From Actinoplanes sp. M2I2 (GTDB lineage Bacteria; Actinomycetota; Actinomycetes; Mycobacteriales; Micromonosporaceae): a stretch of DNA of 64,000 nucleotides. Below the pieces are notes generated by a model. That model ran no database searches, was not told the DNA's origin, and saw only the letters and a list, made by a program, of their open reading frames with translations. A program made the translations under genes and the position numbers. How positions within the stretch are numbered: the stretch's first letter is position 1; each line of letters begins with the position of its first letter. Of the stretch, positions 34,586-42,413 are shown in pieces. The stretch covers positions 474,297-538,296 of the forward strand of contig NZ_JALPVJ010000007.1 of NCBI RefSeq assembly GCF_023544445.1, written 5' to 3'.

Positions 34586-34990
34586 GCAAGCATCCGCCGA
34601 CCGCCGACGGCCGACGACGGCTCGGCCGAGGCATAGGCACAGCGCGGCGAGTGGCGACTCAGAGAGCCAGGCGCGAGGAAACTAGCAGAGCTGCCATGGC
34701 CGCGCTGCCCCGATCGCCAGCCCGGCCACGAGCCGTTCAGCTTGTCCACAAACAGAAATCACCTCACAACGGCCTCTGTGGACAACCGGCCGCAAGTCCA
34801 GCCGACGGGCGTAGCGTCAGCCGGACCGAGACGAGGCGGGGACCCGGCAACGACGCCAGCGGTTGCTCGATGCACGACGGCCAACACAGTGGCGCCAAGG
34901 AAGGGTCGCGGTGCGGCCGTGGCTCGGATCCCAGCGTGGGCGAAGCCTGAGGAAGGCGGTGCTGCCGGTGCCAGAAGGGCACAGCCCGGA
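34586..34990. other. Gene-free stretch between repeat arrays
   Basis: About 400 bp with no credible coding frame. Its only recognisable content is a pair of inverted DnaA boxes (34742-34785). It is bounded by the 8-bp array on the left and the 14-bp array on the right. Confidence 0.5.
34742..34785. other. Pair of perfect DnaA boxes in inverted orientation
   Basis: TTGTCCACA (34742-34750) and its reverse complement TGTGGACAA (34777-34785) both match the actinobacterial DnaA box without mismatch and are separated by 26 bp of relatively A+T-rich DNA. No dnaA, dnaN or gyr gene is near, so this is not the usual origin. It could be a DnaA-titration or reactivation site. Confidence 0.55.
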
Positions 34991-35110
34991 CGGCACAACC
35001 CGCACGGCACAACCCGCACGGCACAACCCGCACGGCACAACCCGCACGGCACAACCCGCACGGCACAACCCGCACGGCACAACCCGCACGGCGCAACCCG
35101 CACGGCGCAA
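34991..35110. repeat. 14-bp tandem repeats just after the SRAP gene stop
   Basis: CGGCACAACCCGCA repeats with a strict 14-bp period from 34991, about 8.5 copies, the last two carrying CGGCGCAA. The array ends 7 bp from the stop codon of the minus-strand SRAP gene. Confidence 0.92.
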
Positions 35111-35116
35111 CTGTGC

Positions 35117-35815
35117 TCAGAAGAGGGTTGCGGGCTCGGGATCGGGCGTGGGGGGCTGCGGGGGCTCGAGCAGGTGCGGGCCGTTGTTGCGGACGTTGCC
35201 GACGTCGGGGCGTACCGGACGGACCTCGATGGCCGCCAGCTCGGCCGGGGACAGCGGCGTCAGCAGCTCGCCCGGGTCGCCGCCGCCGGCCAGCCAGGCC
35301 GGCCACCGGTCGCGCGGCAGGATCAGCGGCATGCGGTCGTGCACGTGAGCCAGACCGCCCAGCGCCGCCGTGGTCAGGACGCTGCAGGTGAGCGTCGCGT
35401 CGGGGCCCCAGGCGGTCCACACACCGGCGAAGGCCAGCGGGGCGCCGTCGGCCGGCGTCATGTAGTAGGCCTGCCGCTGCTTGCCGTCGCGGACCCACTC
35501 GAACCAGCCGTCGGCCGGCACCAGGCACCGGCGGCGCGCGAAGGACGGCGCGAAGGCGGGCGACGTCGCCACCGTCTCGGAGCGGGCGTTGATCATGCGG
35601 GCGCCGGCGCGCAGGTCCTTGGCCCACGGCGGCACGAGGCCCCATCGGGCGGTGTCGAGCACGCGGGCGTCGTGCGAGTGCGAATTGCGGACGACCGGCA
35701 CGGGGCTGGTGGGAGCCACGTTCCAGCTGGGGCCGAGCTGCTCGACGACGCTCACGGCCTCGAACAGGTCCTCGAGATCCGCTTCGGTCCTGGTCGTCGC
35801 GTACCGCCCGCACAT
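35117..35815 (-). CDS. SOS response-associated peptidase/abasic-site crosslinker (SRAP, YedK/HMCES family)
   Basis: A 232-residue SRAP protein that covalently captures abasic sites in single-stranded DNA through its N-terminal cysteine. The start is fixed by MCGRYA at 35815: Cys2 becomes the catalytic residue after Met removal. Other signatures are WNVAPTS, RWGLVPPWA, INARSETV, RRRCLVPADGWFEW and HDRMPLIL with the active-site histidine. Its place beside aroA matches mycobacterial Rv3226c. It is divergent from aroA, with 77 bp between starts, and 14-bp repeats follow its stop. Confidence 0.95.
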   Translation of the reverse strand: MCGRYATTRTEADLEDLFEAVSVVEQLGPSWNVAPTSPVPVVRNSHSHDARVLDTARWGLVPPWAKDLRAGARMINARSETVATSPAFAPSFARRRCLVPADGWFEWVRDGKQRQAYYMTPADGAPLAFAGVWTAWGPDATLTCSVLTTAALGGLAHVHDRMPLILPRDRWPAWLAGGGDPGELLTPLSPAELAAIEVRPVRPDVGNVRNNGPHLLEPPQPPTPDPEPATLF

Positions 35816-35892
35816 GCCCCCGAACGGTACACCCGTCCCGTGGTGCGGGAACGCTCCCCGATTTTGTCGGCCCGGCCCGGCACAATGGCCCG

Positions 35893-37176
35893 GTGACAGC
35901 ACAACCCCGCCCCTGGTCGGCCCCGTCCGCGTCCGGTCCGGTCACCGCCTCGGTGCGGCTGCCGGGCTCCAAGTCGATGACGGCCCGCGCCCTGGTGCTG
36001 GCCGCGCTGGCCACCGGGCCCTCGGTGATCGAGCGGCCGCTGCGGGCCCGGGACACCGAGCTGATGGCCGCGGGTCTGCGGGCGCTCGGCATCGGGCTCG
36101 ACGCGAGCGACGACGAGCGGTGGCTGGTCGAGCCTGCGCCCCTGCGCGGTCCGGCCCGGGTCGACGTGGGGCTGGCCGGCACGATCATGCGGTTCCTGCC
36201 GCCGGCCGCGGCGCTGGCCGAGGGCTCGGTGGAGTTCGACGGCGACCCGCAGGCGCGCAACCGGCCGCTGCGCCCGATCGTCGAGGCGCTGCGGTCGCTC
36301 GGCGTGTCGATCGACGCGTCGGCGATCGGCGGGCTGCCGCTGACCGTGCGCGGCGCCGGCCTGGTCGAGGGGGGCGAGGCGGTGATCGACGCGTCGGCGT
36401 CCAGCCAGTTCGTGTCGGGGCTGCTGCTGTCGGCGCCGCGGTTCGCCAACGGGCTGGTGCTGCGCCACGAGGGGCCGCCGGTGCCGTCCGCCCCGCATCT
36501 GCGCATGACGACCCACATGCTGCGCGCCGCCGGGGCCGTGGTCGACGAGTCCGTGCCCGACGTCTGGGCGGTCGAGCCCAGCGAGCTCCAGGGGCGCACC
36601 TGGGTGATCGAGCCCGACCTCTCCGGCGCGGCGCCGTTCTTCGCCGCCGCCATGGTCACGGGCGGGGCGGTCACGCTCAGCGGCTGGCCGGCCGAGAGCT
36701 GGCAGCCGGTCGATCGGCTCACCGAGCTGCTCACCGCCCTGGGCGCCGAGGTCACCCGGTCGGCCGACGGGCTCACCGTGCGCGGCACGGGCCGGCTGAG
36801 CGGTCTCACGGCCGACCTGTCCGAGGTCAGCGAGCTCACCCCGGTCGTGGCCGCGCTGGCCGCCCTGGCCGACGGGCCCTCCGAGCTGCGCGGTGTCGAG
36901 CACATCCGGGGGCACGAGACCGACCGCATCGCCGCGCTCGTCGCCGAGCTGGGCAAGGTCGGCGCCGAGGTCACCGAGTTCCGCGACGGCCTGCGCATCG
37001 TGCCGCGGCCGTTGCACGCCGCCGAGTTCGAGACCTACGCCGATCATCGTATGGCTCACGCGGCCGCGGTTATCGGGCTCGCCGTGCCGGGTATGTCGCT
37101 GACCGACGTAGCGTGTACGTCGAAGACGTTGCCCGAGTTCCCCGAACTCTGGGCCGAACTCGTGGCGAGGAGCTAG
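35893..37176 (+). CDS. aroA: 3-phosphoshikimate 1-carboxyvinyltransferase (EPSP synthase)
   Basis: Shikimate-pathway enzyme that joins phosphoenolpyruvate to shikimate-3-phosphate. Visible signatures are LPGSKSMTARALVLA, GLAGTIMRFLPP, DGDPQARNRPL, and EHIRGHETDRIAAL followed by DHRMAHAAAVIGLA. The 427 residues are normal length. The SKS(M/I)T block and the LAGTIMRF loop are of the common glyphosate-sensitive class. Start GTG at 35893. The stop lies within the presumed ribosome-binding region of rsgA, so the genes are coupled. Confidence 0.97.
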   Translation: MTAQPRPWSAPSASGPVTASVRLPGSKSMTARALVLAALATGPSVIERPLRARDTELMAAGLRALGIGLDASDDERWLVEPAPLRGPARVDVGLAGTIMRFLPPAAALAEGSVEFDGDPQARNRPLRPIVEALRSLGVSIDASAIGGLPLTVRGAGLVEGGEAVIDASASSQFVSGLLLSAPRFANGLVLRHEGPPVPSAPHLRMTTHMLRAAGAVVDESVPDVWAVEPSELQGRTWVIEPDLSGAAPFFAAAMVTGGAVTLSGWPAESWQPVDRLTELLTALGAEVTRSADGLTVRGTGRLSGLTADLSEVSELTPVVAALAALADGPSELRGVEHIRGHETDRIAALVAELGKVGAEVTEFRDGLRIVPRPLHAAEFETYADHRMAHAAAVIGLAVPGMSLTDVACTSKTLPEFPELWAELVARS

Positions 37177-37178
37177 AC

Positions 37179-38252
37179 CTGCCAGGCCGCAAGCGGGAGT
37201 ACGACGAGGACGACGTCCGGGTCCGGCCGGGTCGTTCGTCGCGCCCGCGCACCCGCACCCGTCCCAAACACGACGACGCCATCGACGCCCTGGTGATCAC
37301 CGTGGACCGGGGGCGATACGGCTGCGTGCTCGAGGACGCCCCGATCGACACCCCGTTGATCACCGCCATGCGCGCCCGCGAGCTGGGCCGCAAGTCCGTG
37401 GTCGTGGGTGATCGGGTGGCCCTGGTCGGGGACGTGACGGGCGCGGCCGGAGCGCTGGCCCGCATCGTCCGGATCGCCGAGCGCACCTCGGTGCTGCGGC
37501 GCACCGCGGACGACGACGACACCACCCCTGAGGGCCGGCTCGAGCGGGTCGTGGTGGCCAACGCCGACCAGCTCGTGATCGTCAGCGCGCTGGCCGACCC
37601 GCCACCGCGCACCGGGTTCATCGACCGCTGCCTGGTGGCGGCGTACGACGCCGGCATCGAGCCGCTGCTGTGCCTGACCAAGGCCGACCTGGCCGGGCCC
37701 GAGGCGGTGCTCGACTACTACGCGGAGCTCGACCTGCCGTACGTCCTGGTGCGGCCGGACAGCGACCTGAGCGAGCTGCGTCAGCGGCTCGCGAGCGCCA
37801 TCTCGGTCATGGTCGGGCACTCCGGGGTGGGCAAGTCGACGCTGGTCAACCGGCTGGTCCCCGAGGCGCTGCGGGCGGTGGGAGCGGTGAGCGCGATCGG
37901 CAAGGGCCGCCACACGTCGACCAGCGCGGTCGCGCTGCGGCTGCCGCCGGTCGGGAAGTCCCGCCTGGATCCGGGTTGGATCATCGACACGCCCGGGATC
38001 CGGAGTTTCGGGCTGGCCCACGTGAGCGCCGAGAGCCTGCTGCACGGCTTCCCCGACCTGGTCGAGGGCACGCTGGAGGATCAGCCGAACTGCGGGCACA
38101 GCCCGAACGACGTGGAGTGCCGGCTGGACGCCTGGGTGGCCGAGGGCAACGCCGACCCGCGCCGGCTCGAGTCCTACCGGCGGCTGCTGGCCTCCCGGGC
38201 CGGCGAGACCGATCCGCGGGAGACGCCGCCGGAGGACGAGCGGCCCGGCTGA
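37179..38252 (+). CDS. rsgA: Ribosome small-subunit-dependent GTPase A; probable CTG start
   Basis: Circularly permuted GTPase of about 357 residues that helps mature the 30S subunit. Visible parts are an OB-fold with VVVGDRVALVGDV, G4 LLCLTKADL, G1 VGHSGVGKSTLVNRL, G2/G3 GRHTSTS and DTPGIRSFGL, and a C-terminal zinc motif with NCGHSPNDVECRL. The best start is unusual: CTG at 37179 with GAGGAG 6 bp upstream, giving MPGRKREYDEDDV, right after the aroA stop. The nearest canonical start is a GTG at 37113 inside aroA with no ribosome-binding site. Gene order aroA-rsgA-hisN is conserved in actinobacteria. Confidence 0.95.
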   Translation: MPGRKREYDEDDVRVRPGRSSRPRTRTRPKHDDAIDALVITVDRGRYGCVLEDAPIDTPLITAMRARELGRKSVVVGDRVALVGDVTGAAGALARIVRIAERTSVLRRTADDDDTTPEGRLERVVVANADQLVIVSALADPPPRTGFIDRCLVAAYDAGIEPLLCLTKADLAGPEAVLDYYAELDLPYVLVRPDSDLSELRQRLASAISVMVGHSGVGKSTLVNRLVPEALRAVGAVSAIGKGRHTSTSAVALRLPPVGKSRLDPGWIIDTPGIRSFGLAHVSAESLLHGFPDLVEGTLEDQPNCGHSPNDVECRLDAWVAEGNADPRRLESYRRLLASRAGETDPRETPPEDERPG

Positions 38253-38304
38253 GTGCGGGGCTGACGGCCGCGGGAAGGGTGGATCATCCGCTAGCGTTCC
38301 GGGC

Positions 38305-39099
38305 ATGGCCGGTTACGCCGATGACCTCTCGCTCGCCCACCTGCTCGCCGACACGGCCGACTCGATCTCGATGAGCCGGTTCCGGGCTCTCGATCTCAAG
38401 GTCGAGTCCAAGCCCGACCTCACTCCCGTCTCCGATGCCGACACCGCGGTCGAGCAGGCCATCCGGTCGACGCTGGGCCGGGCCCGGCCGCGCGACGGGG
38501 TGCTGGGCGAGGAGTTCGGGTCGAGCCGGGCCGCGGCCGGGCCGGGCAGCCGACGGTGGGTGATCGACCCGATCGACGGCACCAAGAACTTCGTGCGCGG
38601 GGTCCCCATCTGGGGCACCCTGATCGCGCTGCTCGAGGGGGACACGCCGGTCGCGGGGCTGGTGAGCGCCCCGGCTCTGGGCCGCCGCTGGTGGGCGGCG
38701 CGCGGCCACGGCGCGTACGCGGGAAAGCATCAGCACGCCGCCACCCGGATCAAGGTCTCGGGGGTCGGGCGGCTGGCCGACGCCAGCCTGAGCTACGCCA
38801 GCCTGAACGGGTGGCATCAGGTGGGCCGGCTGCCGAGGATCGTCGATCTGAGCCTGGCGGTGTGGCGGAGCCGGGCCTACGGCGACTTCTACGGCTACAT
38901 GCTGCTGGCCGAGGGAGCGCTGGACGCGATGGTCGAACCGGAGCTGTCGCTGTGGGACATGGCCGCGCTGATCCCGATCGTGGAGGAGGCCGGGGGCACC
39001 ATCACCGACCTGGCCGGGCGACCGCCGGCCGACAAGTCGTCGGTCATCGCGACCAACGGGCTGCTGCACGAGACGGTGCTGACCGCGCTGGACCGGTAA
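38305..39099 (+). CDS. hisN: Histidinol-phosphatase/inositol monophosphatase-family protein
   Basis: A 264-residue Mg-dependent phosphatase. The metal-binding motifs are GEEFG, WVIDPIDGTKNFVRG and ELSLWDMAALIPIVEEAGG. Location after aroA-rsgA and length favour HisN, which removes phosphate from histidinol phosphate in histidine synthesis; an inositol-phosphatase role cannot be excluded by motif alone. The ATG at 38305 lacks a strong ribosome-binding site; a -10-like sequence just upstream is possible. It is separated from rsgA by 52 bp. Confidence 0.9.
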   Translation: MAGYADDLSLAHLLADTADSISMSRFRALDLKVESKPDLTPVSDADTAVEQAIRSTLGRARPRDGVLGEEFGSSRAAAGPGSRRWVIDPIDGTKNFVRGVPIWGTLIALLEGDTPVAGLVSAPALGRRWWAARGHGAYAGKHQHAATRIKVSGVGRLADASLSYASLNGWHQVGRLPRIVDLSLAVWRSRAYGDFYGYMLLAEGALDAMVEPELSLWDMAALIPIVEEAGGTITDLAGRPPADKSSVIATNGLLHETVLTALDR

Positions 39100-39158
39100 C
39101 GGACAAAGAGCTCGAAAACGATAGCTCTCGGTGACGCGGCGGGCACCCCGCGCCGACA

Positions 39159-40109
39159 GTGTCCCCCGAAGCGCTGATGCCGGGCCGAGGCTGGTCTATC
39201 GTGCGTCAGGTGGTGTCCTCGGGCTGGTGCTTCCTCGCCGCCATGATCCTGGCGTACGGGGTGGCGAACCTGTTGCAGTCGGCGGCTGCGGCTCGCACGA
39301 CTGTGCACCACACCTTCGATCCAGCGCTGCTCGTGCGGCTGGCCGGGCAGCGGACCTACCTGCTCGGCATCGGCTGTCAGGTGCTCGGGTTCGTGCTCGC
39401 CTTCCTCGCCCGGGAGGACTTGCCGCTCTTCCTGGTGCAGGCCAGCGTGGCGGCCGGCCTGGGGGTGACCGCGCTGCTCGGCGTCGTGCTGCTCAAGTGG
39501 TCGCTGCCGGCCGCCGAGGTGGTGCTGCTGCTCCTGCTGATGGCCGGCATCGCGGGGCTGGTGCGCTCGGCTCAGCCGGCCCACGCGCGGCCGCTGGGAA
39601 CGGCCGCGATCGCCGGCCTCGCGGTGGCCCTGCTGGTCATCGCCGGCCTCGGCTTCTTCGCCGTACGGCTGCAGGGCGCCCTCGGTTCGGTCGTGCTCGG
39701 CTCGCTGGCCGGCGTGGGGTTCAGCGCGGCCGCCATCGCCGCCCGCCCGCTGGCCAATGAGCATTCGGCGGCCGGCTTCTTCACCAACCCGCTGCTCTAC
39801 CTGCTCATCGTGCATTCGATCGTCGGCCAGCTGCTGCTCGGGCTGGCCATGCAGCGCGGCTCGACCACGGCGGCGGTCGCGGCCATGGACGCGGCCGGAG
39901 CCGTCCCGGCCGCGATCGTCGGGCTGCTGCTGCTCGGCGACCGCATCCAGCCGGGCAAGGAGTGGCTGGCCGCGCTGGGTTTCGTGGTGACGCTGGCCGC
40001 GGTGATCGGTCTGACCCGCTATGCCGAGCCGCAGCACCATCACGTGCCGGCGCCGCCCACCCGGCGGCCCGAGCCCTCCGCGCTGCGCGCCGCCCAGACC
40101 AGCCGCTGA
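39159..40109 (+). CDS. Multi-pass membrane protein of DMT/EamA-like type
   Basis: A 316-residue membrane protein with about ten hydrophobic segments and an N-terminal duplicated layout, similar to DMT-superfamily transporters or the so-called integral membrane proteins of Streptomyces. No substrate clue is visible; the final 30 residues are hydrophilic and His/Pro-rich. The GTG at 39159 opens the frame; an ATG 18 bp later is an equally good start. It stands alone between hisN and a regulator gene. Confidence 0.75.
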   Translation: MSPEALMPGRGWSIVRQVVSSGWCFLAAMILAYGVANLLQSAAAARTTVHHTFDPALLVRLAGQRTYLLGIGCQVLGFVLAFLAREDLPLFLVQASVAAGLGVTALLGVVLLKWSLPAAEVVLLLLLMAGIAGLVRSAQPAHARPLGTAAIAGLAVALLVIAGLGFFAVRLQGALGSVVLGSLAGVGFSAAAIAARPLANEHSAAGFFTNPLLYLLIVHSIVGQLLLGLAMQRGSTTAAVAAMDAAGAVPAAIVGLLLLGDRIQPGKEWLAALGFVVTLAAVIGLTRYAEPQHHHVPAPPTRRPEPSALRAAQTSR

Positions 40110-40173
40110 CCCGGTCTTGTACCGGAACGCAGCCGTTTCGCCCGGCCGCCCGGAGCAATTTCACCATCGGACT

Positions 40174-40198
40174 GCATGAGTCCTCCCGCGCCGGGTAC
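40174..40198 (+). promoter_or_regulatory. SigB/SigF-type promoter of the STAS-ATPase gene
   Basis: GCAT (40174-40177), a 15-bp spacer and GGGTAC (40193-40198) match the actinobacterial stress-sigma consensus GNNT-N14..16-GGGTAC/T. It lies about 110 bp upstream of the start codon at 40308. Confidence 0.5.
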
Positions 40199-40307
40199 TT
40201 CCTGACCAAGCCCATCAGGAGGTTATGTCCGTTTGATGCCGTGCCGCCTCCGCCGGAGAGTGGTCTCGGTCCCCCGAGTGCGCGGAAATGCGAAAAGGGG
40301 ACACGTT

Positions 40308-41057
40308 ATGCACAATGGAGCGATCATGGCGAGCGAGGTGCGGCACCTGGTGGATCGCGGGTCGGAGTACCCGCTGGTCCGGCTGACCGGGGTGCTCGAC
40401 GGCGAGACCGCTGACACAGTACGGTCGGCGCTGCTGAGCGTCCTGGCCGAGCAGCCCGAGGCGGTGCTGGTCGACGTCAGCGAGGTCACGCTGCCGTCAC
40501 CGGACGTGGCTGCCGTGTTGCGCGATGTCCGCCGCGAGACCGCCGACTGGCCCGCCGCCCACCTGGCGCTCTGCGACACGCGCGGAGCCGCCGCCTGGCG
40601 CGGGGTCGGCTGGTCGGTCTGGCCGGACACCCGGGCGGCCCTGGCTGAACTGGGCAAGCCCGATCCGGATCAGCGGTTCAGCCTCGAGCTCGAGCCCCTG
40701 GTGGGGGCGGCCCGCCGCTCCCGGGAGCTGGTCACCGAGGCCTGCCTGCGGTGGGACAGGCACGATCTGGCCGGGCCCGCGTGCATCGTGATCACCGAGC
40801 TGGTCAACAACGTGGTCGTGCACGCCCAGACGCCCATGGCCGTGCTCGTCGCCGCGCACGGCAACGGCATCAGCGTGGCGGTGCGTGACTACTCCACGCA
40901 CATGCCGACCTTCTCCGGGACGCCGGTGCCGGCCACCTCGTACGGCGGGCGCGGCATGCTGCTGATCGACTCGGTGTCGGCCCGGTGGGGACATCTGCCG
41001 CTCGACGACGGCAAGGTGGTCTGGGCGCTGATGTTCGCCGACCACGATCCGGCGTGA
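40308..41057 (+). CDS. STAS-domain/HATPase fusion regulator of a partner-switching system
   Basis: A 249-residue protein joining an anti-anti-sigma-like STAS domain (about 10-105, with VRLTGVLDGETADTVRSAL and the DVSEVTL loop) to an RsbW-like ATPase domain (about 125-245, with ACIVITELVNNVVVHAQT as N-box, VRDYSTHMP and GGRGMLLIDSVSARWG). In most systems these are separate proteins that bind each other; here they are one chain. The loop serine usually phosphorylated in STAS proteins appears as LPSPDVAA. The ATG at 40308 is preceded by AAAAGGGG. A SigB-type promoter lies upstream. Confidence 0.85.
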   Translation: MHNGAIMASEVRHLVDRGSEYPLVRLTGVLDGETADTVRSALLSVLAEQPEAVLVDVSEVTLPSPDVAAVLRDVRRETADWPAAHLALCDTRGAAAWRGVGWSVWPDTRAALAELGKPDPDQRFSLELEPLVGAARRSRELVTEACLRWDRHDLAGPACIVITELVNNVVVHAQTPMAVLVAAHGNGISVAVRDYSTHMPTFSGTPVPATSYGGRGMLLIDSVSARWGHLPLDDGKVVWALMFADHDPA

Positions 41058-41117
41058 GCCCCACCCATCCGTTGACGGGGCGTGAGGCAGCCGACCACAA
41101 CCAAGCGTGCAGCACGG

Positions 41118-41143
41118 GCATGAGGGGCCCCGCACGCGGGTAG
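41118..41143 (+). promoter_or_regulatory. SigB/SigF-type promoter of the DUF5709 gene
   Basis: GCAT (41118-41121), a 16-bp spacer and GGGTAG (41138-41143) fit GNNT-N14..16-GGGTA. Transcription would start almost at the ATG (41153), giving a leaderless message. Confidence 0.5.
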
Positions 41144-41152
41144 ATTGCGGGC

Positions 41153-41710
41153 ATGCGAGACAACGACTACCCGGCCGAGGTGTCCGACCCGGAAGCTTCC
41201 GGCCTGCCCGGCACCGCGGATGACGATTCGACCGCGTACGACGAGGTGGACAGCTCCCGTTGGGCTGACGGTCCCGACCCGGCGGCGCTCGCGGGTGTCG
41301 GCCCGGGCGGCTCCAACCGCTTCGGTGACACCGCCGAGGAGCAGCGCGAGGGCGAGTCCCTCGACTACCGGCTGAGCCAGGAGGAGCCCGACTTCGGCGC
41401 GGAGGACGCGATTCCCGCCCGCCGCGACCCGATCGACGAGACGGTCGACAGCTCCGAGCAGCGCAACTTCGACGCCGACGTGTGGGGCGAGAGCCCGACC
41501 TCCGACCCGAAGTCGCAGATCTCTCTCTACGACGACGGCCAGCTCGATTCCGACAACCCCGAGACGGTGGGCCGCCTGGTGGCGACCGACGAGGGCTACG
41601 GCTTCGACAACGAGGGCGACAGCGTGGCGTACGACGCCGGTGCGGCCGGCGGCGGCGCGAGCGCCGAGGAGCTCGCGATCCACGAGACCGAGGCGCCGCG
41701 GTACGAGTAG
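41153..41710 (+). CDS. Acidic DUF5709-like protein
   Basis: A 185-residue, very acidic, probably largely unstructured protein. The middle holds the ESLDYRLSQEEPDFG and VGRLVATDEGYGFDNEGD segments that I recognise as DUF5709. It has no signal peptide, membrane segment or cysteine. Such proteins are abundant in stationary phase in related bacteria, but the function is not established. A SigB/SigF-type promoter immediately upstream supports a general-stress role. Confidence 0.85.
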   Translation: MRDNDYPAEVSDPEASGLPGTADDDSTAYDEVDSSRWADGPDPAALAGVGPGGSNRFGDTAEEQREGESLDYRLSQEEPDFGAEDAIPARRDPIDETVDSSEQRNFDADVWGESPTSDPKSQISLYDDGQLDSDNPETVGRLVATDEGYGFDNEGDSVAYDAGAAGGGASAEELAIHETEAPRYE

Positions 41711-41723
41711 GGCCCGGTCGCCC

Positions 41724-42413
41724 TCAGGGAGCGTCCTCGGCCTCGCCGAGCGGGGCGAGGCCGTTCTGCAGGGCATACCGGGTGAGCTCGACGCGGTTGT
41801 GCAGCTGAAGCTTGCCGAGCGTGTTCTGGACGTGGTTCTGCACCGTGCGATGGCTCAGGACGAGCCGTTCGGCGATCTGCCGGTACGACAGGCCCTTCGC
41901 CACCAGGCGCAGCACCTCGGTCTCGCGCTCGGTGAGCTTCGTCGCGTCCGCCCGCGGGCCGGCCGGCTCGGCCACCGCGAGCCGGCGGAACTCGCCCAGC
42001 ACCAGCCCGGCCAGCCCGGGCGTGAAGACGGTGTCGCCCGCGGCCGTGCGGCTCACCGCCTCGAGGAACTCGGCCGGTCCGGCCGACTTGAGCAGGTAGC
42101 CCGTCGCGCCGGCCTTCACCGCGTCCAGCACGTCCTGCTGTTCGCCGCTGGCCGAGAGCATCAGGACCCGTACGCCGGGAACCGCTGTCCGCAAGCCGTT
42201 GATCACCTCGACCCCGGAGACGTCCGGCAGCTGAAGGTCGAGGATCACCACGTCGGGCCGGGCCGCGGCGGCTATCCGCACCGCCTGCCGCCCCTCGCCG
42301 GTCGTCGCGACCACGTCGTAGCCGGCCGCGACCAGATCGCGGCTGACGCCCTCGCGCCACATCGGGTGGTCGTCGACCACCATCACCCGGGTCGCAGCAG
42401 TCATGGCAGTCAC
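41724..42413 (-). CDS. NarL/LuxR-family response regulator
   Basis: A 229-residue two-component regulator with a receiver domain (VVDDHPMWREGV, phospho-acceptor Asp in VVILDLQLPD, Lys in LLKSAGP) and a LuxR-type helix-turn-helix (LTERETEVLRLVAKGLSYRQ, then LVLSHRTVQNHVQNTLGK). The GTG at 42413 overlaps the kinase stop by 4 bp (GTGA), so both are coupled. An ATG at 42404 is an alternative. The pair resembles MacRS-type systems. It converges with the DUF5709 gene. Confidence 0.94.
   Translation of the reverse strand: MTAMTAATRVMVVDDHPMWREGVSRDLVAAGYDVVATTGEGRQAVRIAAAARPDVVILDLQLPDVSGVEVINGLRTAVPGVRVLMLSASGEQQDVLDAVKAGATGYLLKSAGPAEFLEAVSRTAAGDTVFTPGLAGLVLGEFRRLAVAEPAGPRADATKLTERETEVLRLVAKGLSYRQIAERLVLSHRTVQNHVQNTLGKLQLHNRVELTRYALQNGLAPLGEAEDAP

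Noticed and set aside
33331..35110. CRISPR-like appearance of regular short repeats
   Set aside because: The units are contiguous with no unique spacers, each array has another unit length, and no cas gene is present.
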